From positions 930,001 to 994,000 of the forward strand of contig JAQPZY010001301.1 of assembly GCA_029931535.1 (NCBI GenBank): a DNA stretch of 64,000 nt. The letters run 5' to 3'. Below the pieces are notes generated by a model. The model was not told the DNA's origin and did no database searches. It was given only the letters and a program-made list of their open reading frames with translations. Positions 49,790 to 61,249 of this stretch are shown here, one piece after another. Within the stretch, counting starts at the first letter, position 1; each line of letters begins with the position of its first letter. The translations under genes were made by a program, and so were the position numbers. The DNA comes from Margaritifera margaritifera. Lineage: Eukaryota; Mollusca; Bivalvia; Unionida; Margaritiferidae.

Positions 49790-50086
49790 TCTTCACTACT
49801 ACTATTGTACTAAACATCCACTATTATAATAATACTATAATAGTGGTTCCGTTTATTAAACTTTATAACAACAGTACGTGTTCCTTCTTCAATTACCACC
49901 ACTGTAGTAAACTGACCAATTAAACGAATGAGTTGGTATGTTGAGCTTTCTCGAAAGACATTAATATGCCATCATCTCATCTCGTTTCTTTAAAACGAAA
50001 ATTCTATCACTTAACTTTACTACAAATCGGGGCAGATGGAACAACTAACAAACTATTATTACAATAGTGGTTACTTCACAGTGGCT
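49790..50086. mobile_element. small inverted-repeat element (MITE-like), unit 2
   Basis: Homologous to 4,185-4,488 of unit 1. The right end 'acaatagtggttacttcac' is preserved. The left end is partly missing because the 10.6 kb insertion adjoins it. Confidence 0.5.
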
Positions 50087-50209
50087 TATACATATTCTGA
50101 TAAAAGTCAAACCACCAGTTCATGTTGATCAAGCTATATGTTTTGTGAAACACACTTAATCAGCAACGATCCTCCATTAGTAACAGCTTCTGAATTTTGC
50201 TTCATATAG

Positions 50210-50328
50210 TTACAGCTGTACATTTGCCGTGGTTATAGACCCACAAAATATCAATGACACTATAGTTATCCGGATCGACGGGGTGGATTCTAACTTCTAC
50301 AGTAATTCCCTAACAGTTTCTCACAGTG
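50210..50328 (+). CDS. exon C, unit 2: middle of CUB-like domain
   Basis: Internal exon of 119 bp with acceptor 'catatag' and donor 'gttagt', starting in phase 2 and ending in phase 1. It carries the second CUB Cys in SYSCTFAVV-like context (first residue here Asn from the spliced codon), then TIVIRIDGVDSNF. The strand IVIRIDGVD and the ending VSHSG are identical in both units, while the residues between the Cys and this strand differ strongly. The frame remains open. Confidence 0.78.
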
Positions 50329-50331
50329 GTT

Positions 50332-50334
<3 letters not shown>

Positions 50335-50393
<59 letters not shown>
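50335..50393. repeat. (CT)n tract at exon C donor, unit 2
   Basis: About 59 bp of CT starting 6 bp after the donor GT, longer than the unit 1 tract at the same place. Confidence 0.93.
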
Positions 50394-50395
<2 letters not shown>

Positions 50396-51114
50396 AGATA
50401 TGGAAAAATGGTCATGCACTTCGAGATGCATCTAGACAATATGTATACCACTAATACCTATTATAAAACAAGGAAACTGCAATTTTCTATCTAAAAACGG
50501 TACTTCATTTAACCTTAACATAGGCTAAATACATCGGCTAGCTTTTATAAGAGTCTAATCTTATAGATCATGAGAAGATTAAAGTAAACGATCACAATTA
50601 AACTCTAGAAATGATAAAGAGCGTATCCATTTATTATAAAAACACACTTTAATGAACCAGGATAGCATTGTTGTTTCTTTTACAATTCTTAACACAAATA
50701 AAGGAAACCCACTTATCTCTACATTTAGAAAAGGGTGTAAATTGTTATATGTACATTTTATCAATGGATTAATCTACATATATGTGGAAGTGCAGAATTA
50801 AAGCAGGGCACATGTTTAAATTGACAAGGTATGTAAAAGTAAACAACAGATTGCACAATATGTTAATCAGTCTTTATTGTTCAAATAGTCGGGTTAAGAG
50901 ATTTAGGTAATAATTGCTTTCTGTATTGGCCGATTTCTAAACTGGTCTAACACTGCCAGTATTCATTACCAGAGAAAAGAAAAGTGCATCGGAGAAAGGA
51001 TGGTCATAACCAATGATATATTTAAGCGTGTTTGTCCCAGGTTGTCAGGAGCTTTGTATGACAAAATCAAGAAAATAACGTACCTTTCTAAACATTTTCC
51101 TATTTGGATTTTAG
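50394..51114. other. intron C-D, unit 2
   Basis: AT-rich and alignable in parts with 4,771-5,265. An open stretch upstream of exon D (51,000 onward) is intronic read-through. Confidence 0.5.
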
Positions 51115-51249
51115 GCGGATCGACGTCAATCAACACCAGTCACGTGACAAAGCACTACTACAAATACCCTTCTCTGACGTTCCAATATGTGGGTTCATAC
51201 TATCACCGATATGGAGGGTTTAATGTGACGTACTGGTCGGAACCAACAG
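51115..51249 (+). CDS. exon D, unit 2: end of CUB-like domain
   Basis: Internal exon of 135 bp with acceptor 'ggattttag' and donor 'gtaaat', phase 1 at both ends. It reads YPSLTFQYVGSYYHRYGGFN and then VTYWSEPT. The hydrophobic strand and the GF...Y ending of the CUB-like fold are kept. The acidic residue after the strand (Asp in unit 1) is Val here, which might affect ligand or calcium binding if the domain were of the calcium type. It joins exon E as G+GA to give Gly. Confidence 0.78.
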
Positions 51250-51850
51250 GTAAATATAACTTCCATAATTTACTAGGTGAATAAATTATTATTTTTTAAT
51301 TTACTTTGCCTATCAATTACAGTCTAACACACCTGTCTAAGAGAGTGCAAATATGCTTTTATCAGAAAATATTCCAAACAATATTAAGTTTCATTTTATT
51401 TTTTTTATATTATTATAACATAAAATAGCTTAATAATATGACGTTCTCTGTGTATCGTTTTTCTTTTCTGGCCTGTTTGAAATTGTATTACCTCTCTTAA
51501 AATTTCAGACTACTTGCATTTTCAATGAACTGATATAAATCTGATGCTTAGAATAATGACGTATTTATATTTGTTTGGAATGCATTTGTTAAAACGGCAT
51601 GTTTTATGTTTAGTACACATATTGAAAAATTGCAGAAACATGTTTAAAGAATATAAGTACAAATTTCACAGTATTGTCCCCATATATGTTTCAAACTATG
51701 CAACAATTTAATTATTACATTCCAAAATGTATATTGAGTTTTCCAATCGACTGCTGGTCTTTTCTTAGCGACAACCTGCCTTTTTCTGTCCTCTTATGTC
51801 ACTTTATGCTTTAATAAGCAATCAGGGCATCAGGGCATAAAACATATTAA

Positions 51851-51913
<63 letters not shown>

Positions 51914-53473
51914 CACATTATTTATAACACTTTGGCAATCTCACCTCTGGAACTACTCTCTTGTCCCACATAAGAAATACACCTGGTGTATGTTATATTT
52001 CCTGGTTTGAGACTAATTTATTTTCCTCTTCTTCGCTCCCACTCTCCCTCAGTTCCTCTCTCTTTCTCTCTCCATCACGATAAACAGATCTCAAAATATG
52101 ACCACATCGTACTGAGCACGTGTTTATAAGGAAAGACGTGTAGCCATTAGAAAATGCCTGAAAAGAAACTCCATAGAACAACAACAACAAGGTTTTAAGT
52201 ATTAACCTATTTAAAATAGTTTTCCACATGAATCGTGCATATGATCATTGACATCATTTGCATGACCTGTTTCTATTCGATGTTCAATGTCGCTCATATA
52301 TCTACATAATATGACTAAAGCTGAAAGTTTTTCACGATTACATTAAATATAATACAAACGATAGTGTAATTAACTATTTTACCCCTCATCACACTCAAAA
52401 TCATGATTGAAAACGATGGAGAAATTTACCATAAATGAGTGTTTTTGCAAGCTGAAATTAGGCAATTATCAACATGTGAGCGCAGAGTCTGTTTCTGAAT
52501 TAGACTACAAGCTTGCAAAAGTCAAATAATTAGTGTTTGAATGCAGAAATAAGGCAAATAAATAGGCTAAGTTGAAACAGCAAAGCAAACAATCATTAAA
52601 CAATGTTATCTGTATCATTTTGCGCAAGAAATATTTTAACAAAAATGAAAATCGTTTCAATTTGTTTTCTTGTATCAAAACAGCCATTAATTCTACAAAA
52701 TGCACAACCTGAAGGAGTATATGTAGGAGACAAATTTGTAAAAGGTCAGTGTCATAGTGTCATTTATCTCTTTTTAATTTCGGGACATCTCAGCGATGTA
52801 CTAATCCAGCCGTTAGCACAGAATGCGGAAAATAATTTGTATTGTCACTCTTACACCGTTGTTTACCGTTAACTTCACGGATGAACATCATATTCAAGGC
52901 GACGAATAACTCATCTGTTGATTCTAATTTGCATCACGTATTTAAGCTAAATAAGAGGTTAGTTTACTTCAGCCTGAACATTTAAAACGCTGTGATAGCA
53001 CATGATAGACAATACAAAGTAATTCATCATACTATCCAAACCACAGTCATATGGCTATGGATCTGCCTTTACATACCAGTCTGAGCATAAAAGAGTTTCT
53101 TTTGTCGCGCAGCGTCTGAGTTCCTATAATTTACGTAATGCATCTAGATTTTGTTATCCATTTCTAATAAATTACAAATATTGGAAAAGTGTAACTATTA
53201 TCTTACACATTTTTAAGTCTGGGTTATATAATGTGTATTAGCGAAATAGATATATCATTTAATATATATCCTTTTATGCGCATTCCTCTCGTTTTTCAAG
53301 CAAGAAAATAGATGTGTGTTTTCAAATATCGTGCAACATAGAAAATCATCCCTATTCCTCAGGCCGTTTTCATTATATGGTTTGTGTTTTGTTTCTTTAA
53401 ATAACAATCCAGACACCAGCGTGCTACAATTTATCGCAATTAATCTACCCTTGTCACCTTCTGTCATTCGCAG
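51250..53473. other. intron D-E, unit 2
   Basis: About 0.9 kb longer than in unit 1. The extra part lies at about 51,500-52,870, including an (AT)n tract and an open stretch near 52,680 reading LILQNAQPEGVYVGDKFVKG that is coding-like but unrecognised. About 52,870-53,465 aligns with 6,080-6,730. Confidence 0.5.
51854..51912. repeat. (AT)n microsatellite
   Basis: About 58 bp of AT, not present in unit 1. Confidence 0.93.
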
Positions 53474-53576
53474 GATTTTATGGAACAGAAAGCTTTACAG
53501 CCTACCATTATTCCAAGCAGTCGTTTAACAGACAATTCTCATACTCACAGGTTTTATCAACGTTCTTGAGCACCGA
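53474..53576 (+). CDS. exon E, unit 2: beta-rich segment after CUB
   Basis: Internal exon of 103 bp with acceptor 'attcgcag' and donor 'gtaagt', starting in phase 1 and ending in phase 2. It reads FYGTESFTAYHYSKQSFNRQ and then a short hydrophobic stretch. TAYH.SKQ is identical to unit 1. Open. The next exon was not identified. Confidence 0.7.
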
Positions 53577-54059
53577 GTAAGTTTTCATCATATGCGTAGC
53601 TTTAAAACTATAATACATCTTGGTCTGTCTTCCCTAATCTATCTATCGATATTTCTCTTTCCATTGTATTCTTAAAGTGACCAGCATCGTGATTGTGTTT
53701 CGTAAAAGTTTGGGAACTACATTTGCAAACAAACTCTAGAGGACTCTACACTCAAAAGCAAACGCGAGAATTTTATAGTGCTAACCATCAGGAATGATAA
53801 CGCTGTTGATCGCTTTTCATTTTGTCCCATTGAAATTTAGTAGCTCAGATGAACCTAGTCTCGTTCAACCAGACTCTCACATGACTCTGAGATATCTACG
53901 ACGACTGAGGGTATGATTAAGGTCTGTACAGCTGATTGTTACCCCATAAGTGTCGCTCATTTTTTCTCTATCCTGCATGAGTGGGAAGCCAGATATAACA
54001 TTCACTGTCCTGACAGCTGCGGAACCGTCAGAGGCGTCAGCACTTCATTAAAGTTTTAA
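53577..54059. other. sequence downstream of exon E, unit 2
   Basis: Alignable in parts with 6,843-7,095. No further exon is supported. Confidence 0.42.
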
Positions 54060-54460
54060 TTTAACTTTTCCATGTGCATATATTTCCTACACACCTTCAT
54101 AGATTTCCATCATTCTTATGATAAATCCTTATCAAGCTAAGGCAATTCACTTAACGACATGTTGCCTCGCCCCAATTACCCTGGATTCAAGGTCACAGTC
54201 AAATAATATTTGCAATAATGTTTTAATTAAAGTTGTTCATTTGCTATATTTCCTAAACCCTTTGATAGATTTTCTTTGTACTTGGCATGATTCATTATGC
54301 AGCTAATACAGTTTATTCTAAGACACGATGGCTCGTTCCTTTGACTTTATTGTCATAGTCACATTTATACAATATTTATTCTAAGGTTTAGGTGAAAGGT
54401 TTTCATTTGCCAATATTTCATAAACACTTTTGAATAGATGAAGTTACAACAATTAATTCT
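54060..54460. repeat. degenerate tandem repeat of mollusc type, unit 2
   Basis: Counterpart of 7,100-7,600: 'tatttcctacac', 'tatttcctaaaccctttgat' and 'caaggtcacagtcaaa' mark diverged units of about 165 bp. Present before the duplication. Confidence 0.55.
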
Positions 54461-54622
54461 TCAACATGCCAGTAGTAGACAGAGTGTAAAATTCATCGCA
54501 CCCTACTATCCTATTATATAATTTATCTTTTTCTAAAATCAGACTTTTCAGTTAGGAAACAGGATATACATTGCTATGTCCAAAGTCCAGAAGTCAAGAA
54601 TATCTAGTTCACAACCCAGAAA

Positions 54623-54625
<3 letters not shown>

Positions 54626-54686
<61 letters not shown>
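54626..54686. repeat. (AT)n microsatellite
   Basis: About 60 bp of AT, not present at the homologous place in unit 1. Confidence 0.93.
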
Positions 54687-54689
<3 letters not shown>

Positions 54690-54690
<1 letters not shown>

Positions 54691-55200
54691 CTTGAATGAA
54701 AATAATGTTGGTAACACAAATGTGTGGAGCACAAAACCAAATAAAATTCCATCACAAATCAAACCTCTACGGATTAGCAAAGCGGAATCAAAGGATTGAT
54801 CAAATAATAACTATTGCTAGATTCATTTGCAACTGTAGCTGTAAAAGTTGTTGTATTTCGTATGAAAAGTACTGAGTAGCAGAGACACATCTGATATGGT
54901 ATTCCATCAATAAGTGATGAGATAAATACCTTTGAAATAGAGCAAGATGAGCACTTCAGAGGCTTACTACATGGAAAACCATCGAGTAAAACTGTTATTG
55001 ATCTGCAACTATTAATCAAACACTAGAGTTTTTACAAATATTTTTGTGATTTCCTGTTATCCGATATACATCAAACGCCCGGCCGCGCGTAATCTCTTCC
55101 TTTATGAAACATATTTACAAAACACAAGTGATTACATCAAACAATCAGCAGTAGCAATAGAAATATTTAATATATTCAAATAATAATCGGATAGTTGATT
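54690..55200. other. noncoding interval, unit 2
   Basis: Alignable with 7,700-8,540 of unit 1. An 81-codon minus frame (54,774-55,019) has no counterpart frame in unit 1 and is not called. Confidence 0.4.
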
Positions 55201-55800
55201 TGAACTAGTAGATGCAAACTGTTAACTAGTATATATTGTTTATAAATCTTCTCTTTTTATTTTCTGCACATTATCCACTTCATCTTGTTTTCCTTTTTCA
55301 TTTTCTTGCTATTACATATAGATCAAGTGGGTAATTAAGAGGAGTTTTTGTAATAGTTATTAATTTGCCAGTTACTGCATATGATTTATCACTAGATCCG
55401 GTTAATATTATGTTAATGAAATCATTCTTGGATGTGCATTAAATTACTCTAATGCTATATGGGATATATATAATGTCATAACCCATTTTTCTTCTCTTGC
55501 TACTGTTGTTGTTCCTTTGTAGATTGAAGCTTACTCATTATTATAAGTATAAAATTTAGGATCATATGTCATATCCTAATGATTGACGGATCAATCTTTA
55601 TACTACCTTTCTTTAAAACTTCTATACAATCATAAACACAGCTTTTATAAACTACCTCTTAACAATTGTTCTAACTGAATCACCTAATTGATACAAAGTA
55701 GTTTCTACAATTGTATTTGCATATTTGTTATATAAGTCCTTTTGAAATACAATTGCAAGGTTATTGCAAGGTTATTTAGTTTTAATTTATATTTTTACAA
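55200..55800 (-). pseudogene. unclassified minus-strand coding remnant, unit 2
   Basis: Counterpart of 9,180-9,760. EVLKKGSIKIDP and, further on, DIILTGSSDKSYAV-like patches are recognisable, but stops interrupt the frame more often than in unit 1. Family unknown. Confidence 0.4.
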
Positions 55801-56860
55801 ATTGTTCAACAAGAAACTTGCAACAAATGGCAAGGAGGTTTAACCATTTCAGCAGGTACCCTGTTTTTATTTTCATTTCCATATGAGAACAGGGACTTAT
55901 GAAGCAAACCACAATGAAGTAATGTATTGGTATTATGGGGAATACAATGCGTATTACTAATAATACCTGACTTTCTAAATATTAATGCATATTATTAGCA
56001 GAATTAGTATGCTGTTAAACGTACTTATCCTTAATAGTAGCAATTAATTGGTTTATGGTGACGATCACTACAAGCCGTTTGGTTTCTCATACAAAACTTA
56101 TAATAACAGTCTATTAATAGATATATGCTCCATTAAGTATAATTCCGGATTAGACAAATGCAAACGAATAATAATTACCGAACCAATAAGTGATCATATA
56201 ATTGTAAAAAAAAATTTCTCTATAAAAAATGCATAATAATTAAAAATGGTTTTTTATGCTGATACTCAAACTGTTAAGTATACCAACATGTAATTGCTTA
56301 CAAGAAGCGTAAACGTTGCATGAAATAAAGTCTTTGTTACAAACAGGTGTGATAGACAGAAATGCTTGCAAACACGAGTAATAGACATTAGAGTAATTTT
56401 GGTACTACTGATCTGATTTAGATAAATGTATACATTTTAGGTTTCAAAAACGCACAAACTGTATCCGTCTCATGAGTAAATGCTTGTACGAATCTTAGGT
56501 TAAAGAATCCTAACAATACTGAGTTCTAGTTGGCTATGTATTCAGTGCAATTATTACTCGGAGTGACGAGAAATTTAAAGTTGTGTTTGAAATATTCAAT
56601 ATATAAAACGTCTTCGTTGTCATTAGTAATAGTCATTACGTCTTTGACAAATCATTCACATTTTATGATTTTAAGCAGCATCCGTAATTAAAATACAGCA
56701 ATTATTTCAAGCATGTCATTTATGTAGGGAAGGATATTGTTTCTCAATTAATTTATCTTGCCCCTTGGATTAATCAATCACAGATCTTCCTCATGGAGAC
56801 CGTCTACTGTGAAATAACTTTTCATTATTGTGCCCTTTCAGGCACAATAAAACGCTGATG
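55801..56860. other. AT-rich spacer, unit 2
   Basis: The left part matches 9,790-10,240 of unit 1. The right part (about 56,280-56,840) has no recognised counterpart. No gene is seen. Confidence 0.4.
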
Positions 56861-56949
56861 TTTTCTCATCAAAACATTTGTATATTAACAATTTCGACAG
56901 GCAAGAGATGTGCCGACAGCACAGACTCCCAGTGTCAAACTTTTTTGTT

Positions 56950-57331
56950 TTAATTTGTATCCTTTACCGTAAGTTGATGAAGATACAATTTCGTTTCAAG
57001 TCTTTCCGAATCTGTGTCTTTCAACATTTTTTTCCATCCTCTTTTTTTAAATTCCTCTATATTCAGCTGCGTTGTTTTTCCAAATGAACCACATATATTG
57101 AACTCATTGACATCTTTGTTTTCCACAGTATTTATTTTGTTTCCCATTCGCATTTGTTGTAACTTGGTCACTGTTGTGCTCGTGGTTGATAAAAAACTCA
57201 AGATGTTCGATTTCACTATCACTTATTGCTGCACCCATCATGTCGTTAACACTGTTTAACTTACTAATTTCAGGAGTTATTATATCATCATGTTGTAAAT
57301 AACCTTGCAACAAATCGTAACAGTGTTGCAC
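56950..57331 (-). pseudogene. conserved acidic minus-strand fragment, unit 2
   Basis: Two overlapping frames form one reading. 57,104-57,331 contains KLNSVNDMMGAAISDSEIEH. 56,950-57,222 continues with FKKRGWKKMLKDTDSERLET. The first part matches 10,556-10,765 of unit 1. Coding character is good, but the family is unknown. Confidence 0.42.
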
Positions 57332-57497
57332 TAAGCCGCAAATAAAAAAGCTTAACGAACATCTACACCCTGGCTATTGCTGCAACATTTAATCCAGATG
57401 ATGCTACACTCATACCACATCAAAGTCTTGCCATCTTAACCTCCATCAAGTTTAAAACTTTGTATAACTGAGAGTATTTATTTCTAACAACACTACA

Positions 57498-57818
57498 TTA
57501 TTTGATATATTTAACGAAATCGTTTTGTATTGGTGCTAGACTTTTGTTGTCTAAATTTGAGACCGTTGTCAGTTGGTACTGGAACATATAAAGAAGGTAA
57601 ACTTGGTATATTTTTATCGAAAGATGTGTGTTATGAATATGCATGGAAGAGACAACTTGAACTGGGACGATGATGCGAATCACGGTTGTTTGGTACTGAG
57701 GCACCCATTTATTGAGTAGCAATTTAATCTGGCTATAACCCATGGGCTTTGAGATAGTCAGCTGTGATCTATCTAAAAGAACTGCAATACTCAGTTTTAC
57801 AACTTCTTCGATATCCAT
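57498..57818 (-). other. 106-codon minus-strand frame, unit 2
   Basis: Open from a Met with MDIEEVVKLSIAVLL at the start. The unit 1 counterpart (10,880-11,100) is broken. No recognised motif. Its placement next to the preceding fragment suggests the same old element. Confidence 0.35.
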
Positions 57819-58164
57819 TTTTCACTTTGGGCAAATTGTAAACCTAAATAGCTTTTCAAAAGGTACTATAGGATAAAGCAAGAACAGTGTTTAATGCTTC
57901 TTGCAATTTCTGTTGATAATGGGGTTTTATTGTTTCATCTGATATTTGTCCGTAAGAAAGATTATTGTAATACATTAACCAAATAGGTTTAAGAATTTTA
58001 GCAATGTAAGTTTGACGTATGTTTTGTATGTACAGAGTTATCAAATTTGTCTGGTTAAAGTCCATGTGCTATTAGGTAGTAAATTGTGAGTAGGTAAAAA
58101 GGGAATTATTAAAAACATTTCTCAAGGATCCATGATTCACAGGCACTCTATTGAGGTCTTAAAC

Positions 58165-58320
58165 GTCTTCTGCAAGAGCATGCTGTAGGCAACTGTAAGA
58201 GCCGATTAAGTTCTGCACGGTAAGCAGAGTAAAATACAGCTTCTTTAAAAGCATGCTCAAGGCAACTATAGGATCAGACCAGATTTAAGTGCGCGTGGGG
58301 AAATAGAGTTAAAGACATTA
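58165..58320. repeat. short tandem duplication, unit 2
   Basis: Two units of about 75-80 bp marked by 'gagcatgctgtaggcaactg' and 'aagcatgctcaaggcaacta', homologous to 11,490-11,640. Confidence 0.55.
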
Positions 58321-58659
58321 TTTGTTACACTCGACATGTGTCTGTAGGCAAAATCCATGCCATTTATTACCTTAACATGGTTAAACCATGGTTAAATCAC
58401 CACTGGGTTGGAGTTTTTATTTCTTCTTTTTCTGCAATGTCTTAGTACGCTGCAGGTTGTTGATTTCGGTGTCTGTGCAAAGTAAAACTTGGACAACTTT
58501 TACTACTAGATTTTAAAGAATGTATGAAGTAAAATAATCTTCCTTGAGATGAGATACACAAGATAACTAAAAGATGAATCACCCACCTATCAAAGATGAT
58601 CGTGCGCTGCATGCGGACTGATGGTATAAGTTGATTTTGAAGTTTGTGAATCTGTATAT

Positions 58660-58860
58660 TTTTTAATCCTCTGAAGTTTTACGCCGATCTTGTTGTTTCT
58701 TTTTTTTTTCTTTTTTGTTTGTTTTGTTTATTTAAACGTTTGGATTGCTGCTCAACTTTACGATGATGTTTCGGGCTGTTTGGGACTTTGGGTCCTTTGC
58801 TCACCTTAGATTCATCTTGCGTGCTTTCTTGCTTACCTTCTATTTCATTATGGTTATTTT
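58660..58860 (-). pseudogene. lysine/asparagine-rich minus-strand remnant, unit 2
   Basis: The minus-strand frame contains NHNEIEGKQESTQDESKVSK followed by a very basic Lys/Arg/Gln/Asn-rich tail. Clearer than the unit 1 copy. The tail lies over an A/T homopolymer-rich stretch, so part of the basic character may be low complexity. Confidence 0.4.
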
Positions 58861-59319
58861 GATCAAATTTGGAAAGCTAACAAAGGGCAAATCTGAATCT
58901 GAGCCAAGATTAGTTGCAAGATAACTTACTAAGCTTACTTTGACTAGTAGACATTATTTTGACATTTAGTTGGTATATAAATGAAATGACTTTTAAGACA
59001 TGTTTTGCGCGCCAACAACAAAAGATACAACAGCATTTAATCAAAAACAATGTAATGAAAAAAAACCGTGTCAAATTACAGACACCAAAGGTGCATTGAA
59101 GTGAAGGGAAATTCTACAGTGACTACAAAAGTCAATACAAGAGATAAACATATCAAAATGATGAAAAGTTTACAATAATTAAGAACCCAAGTGTAGAAGC
59201 AAAATTATCAAGCATTGAATAAGATACGACTCTTAAATTGTTAGAATGTTAGGTGTTCCGTCTGATGATCTCCACTGTAAATGGCTATATTTTACAAAAA
59301 CTGAAGGTGTCAGTGACGT

Positions 59320-59425
59320 AATTTAGATATTGATCATTTCGTTCCATGTTCATTATTTGATTTGCCTTATTCTGAGTAACAAAGAAAATCTTTTCACTGG
59401 TCAAAACTTAGATATACGATGGGAA
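59320..59425 (+). pseudogene. HNH-endonuclease-like fragment, unit 2
   Basis: Reads LDIDHFVPCSLFDLPYSE, then a stop, then QRKSFHWSKLRYT. The order D-H-x-V-P, SxFD, then a helix with H-W/N-L matches small HNH nucleases. One stop interrupts it. Confidence 0.45.
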
Positions 59426-59564
59426 TTGACAACAAATCAAAACATTCCAAATGCCATTCAAAATGTAATAGTAGAATAAAAGAAAAAGTTGAATGTTCAA
59501 GTTGGCTAACTTCAGCACTGAGACGATTTCAGAAAGTACTCCCTAATCTACATTAATAGATTGC

Positions 59565-60110
59565 ATGGTAAGCAGCTACTCCTGGAAAGACAACTATTGT
59601 AGCAATTGTTGTTAAGGGCAAAAATGGGTCAACAGCAAAGCAACCAGTACATATTGCCTTAAGATCAATTTCATATTTTATATTTCCTCCAAGTGTCTTT
59701 TCTATTTTTTCAGACTCTCTGCCGTTGGCCTCTTGAAATTAATAGCTTTGAATGTACTCAATTTAACGCCCATTGCTGATGGAGGTAATCCATTCATTCT
59801 GCAAATTGTCTAAATTAACGATCAAACTATACCTGGTAATTGGCGATATCACAGTGTCGATTTGCAGTTTTAACAATGACAACGATTCCATATGTTTTTC
59901 TGATTTGTTTCCCGTCAATTTCATCCAACTCTTTGTTTAAGGTCGGTATTTTCCATATTTTCTCTTTGCAAGTTCAATTCTAACAGCTATGTCCAATTGC
60001 TCTTCCTCTTTAAGAATTCTGCAGATAATTGATTTGTTATTCAGTAGGAGAGTTTCACTAAATCATCCAGAAAATCATCATTCTTTTTCATGTGGACCCT
60101 TGTCTGTTTA
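59565..60110 (-). pseudogene. minus-strand remnant ending in a hydrophobic segment
   Basis: Almost continuous coding-like reading on the minus strand: SWMKLTGNKSEKHMESLSLL near 59,900, then RESEKIEKTLGGNIKYEIDL near 59,700, then ICTGCFAVDPFLPLTTIATI and VVFPGVAAYHAI near 59,600. The last 35 residues would span a membrane. Only its very end is found in unit 1 (12,785-12,830), so unit 1 lost or unit 2 gained the rest. Family unknown. Confidence 0.42.
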
Positions 60111-61120
60111 TCATCGATATAATCTTCCCAATTTAAATGACTGACAAATGGCTGAGACTGGTTGTGATTTTGATAATCCAATTGAAATTACTTCGAATGA
60201 AGATGACGGTTATGATGTAGATACACAAGCTGAAACAATACAGCAAATCTCGCAATTACTTAATACAAACCACACCACATGTTGCCTCAACCACACCAGG
60301 TGATCCGAAACATTTTTCAGTGGAACTTGTTGACGAGTTTAAGGAGTAGATACAAATGACTTAACATCCACGAAGCACAATACGAGTAAGAAAAATATAG
60401 TGTCAGAAGCAAAATAAGAACATTTTATTATGAAAAACTTGACAAACCTGTGGATAATAGATTTTAAATTTCAAAGAAAGGCAGCATTGTAATGATGCTA
60501 GAATCTAGCACTGTAGCAATCCAGATTGAAAAAAAAAACAATTTAAAAATAAACTAGGTGGGGTAAAACAAAGCAGCAAATTACAATGGGTACTTCGTGA
60601 AGAGCATCATAAACCTAAATGTTAGATTGAACCCACGGTTGTGCAAACACAACTGATAAAAATACCAGAGTAAATACAAATGCCAGTAATTTCCACAAAT
60701 AAGCCGCTTGATCAGCAAGTAAAATAAGCAGAAAATTTAATAAATGATTAACACGAAATGGTCAAGGTAAAGACAGATCGCCAACAGTAAAACCAGTATT
60801 TTCAATAAAAGAGGAAAGAGATATGTGCCCGCTACGGAGTAGTCAGGTTGGAAATATAAATTTATGAACTTGGATGTAGAAACATATGAGCAGCTGATTG
60901 GATTATTAAAGCTTTATTGGGATAACAGTTGGAATGTGATCAAAGTCAAAACAAATAGTTGGAAACATAAAAGATTAGGAGAGATATTCTAGAAACAAAA
61001 CTAAGGATGAATGACAAAAATTAGAAAAGGATCACTGTTTAGAGAAAAGGTGTACCAATAGCTGCTTTACATTTTTGACAATTTCAAAATGTTCCTCTGT
61101 TTAACAAGATATTAGTCCAT
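60110..61120. other. mixed coding remnants, unit 2
   Basis: Plus-strand patches (NEDDGYDVDTQAETIQQI near 60,200, NKPLDQQVK near 60,700) match patches of unit 1 near 14,000-14,500. Heavily broken. Confidence 0.35.
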
Positions 61121-61121
61121 G

Positions 61122-61123
<2 letters not shown>

Positions 61124-61214
<91 letters not shown>
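61124..61214. repeat. (AC)n-(AT)n compound microsatellite
   Basis: About 44 bp of AC followed by about 46 bp of AT, interrupting the old coding remnants of unit 2. Confidence 0.93.
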
Positions 61215-61219
<5 letters not shown>

Positions 61220-61249
61220 TTAACAATGGATAATATATTGTATTGTACT

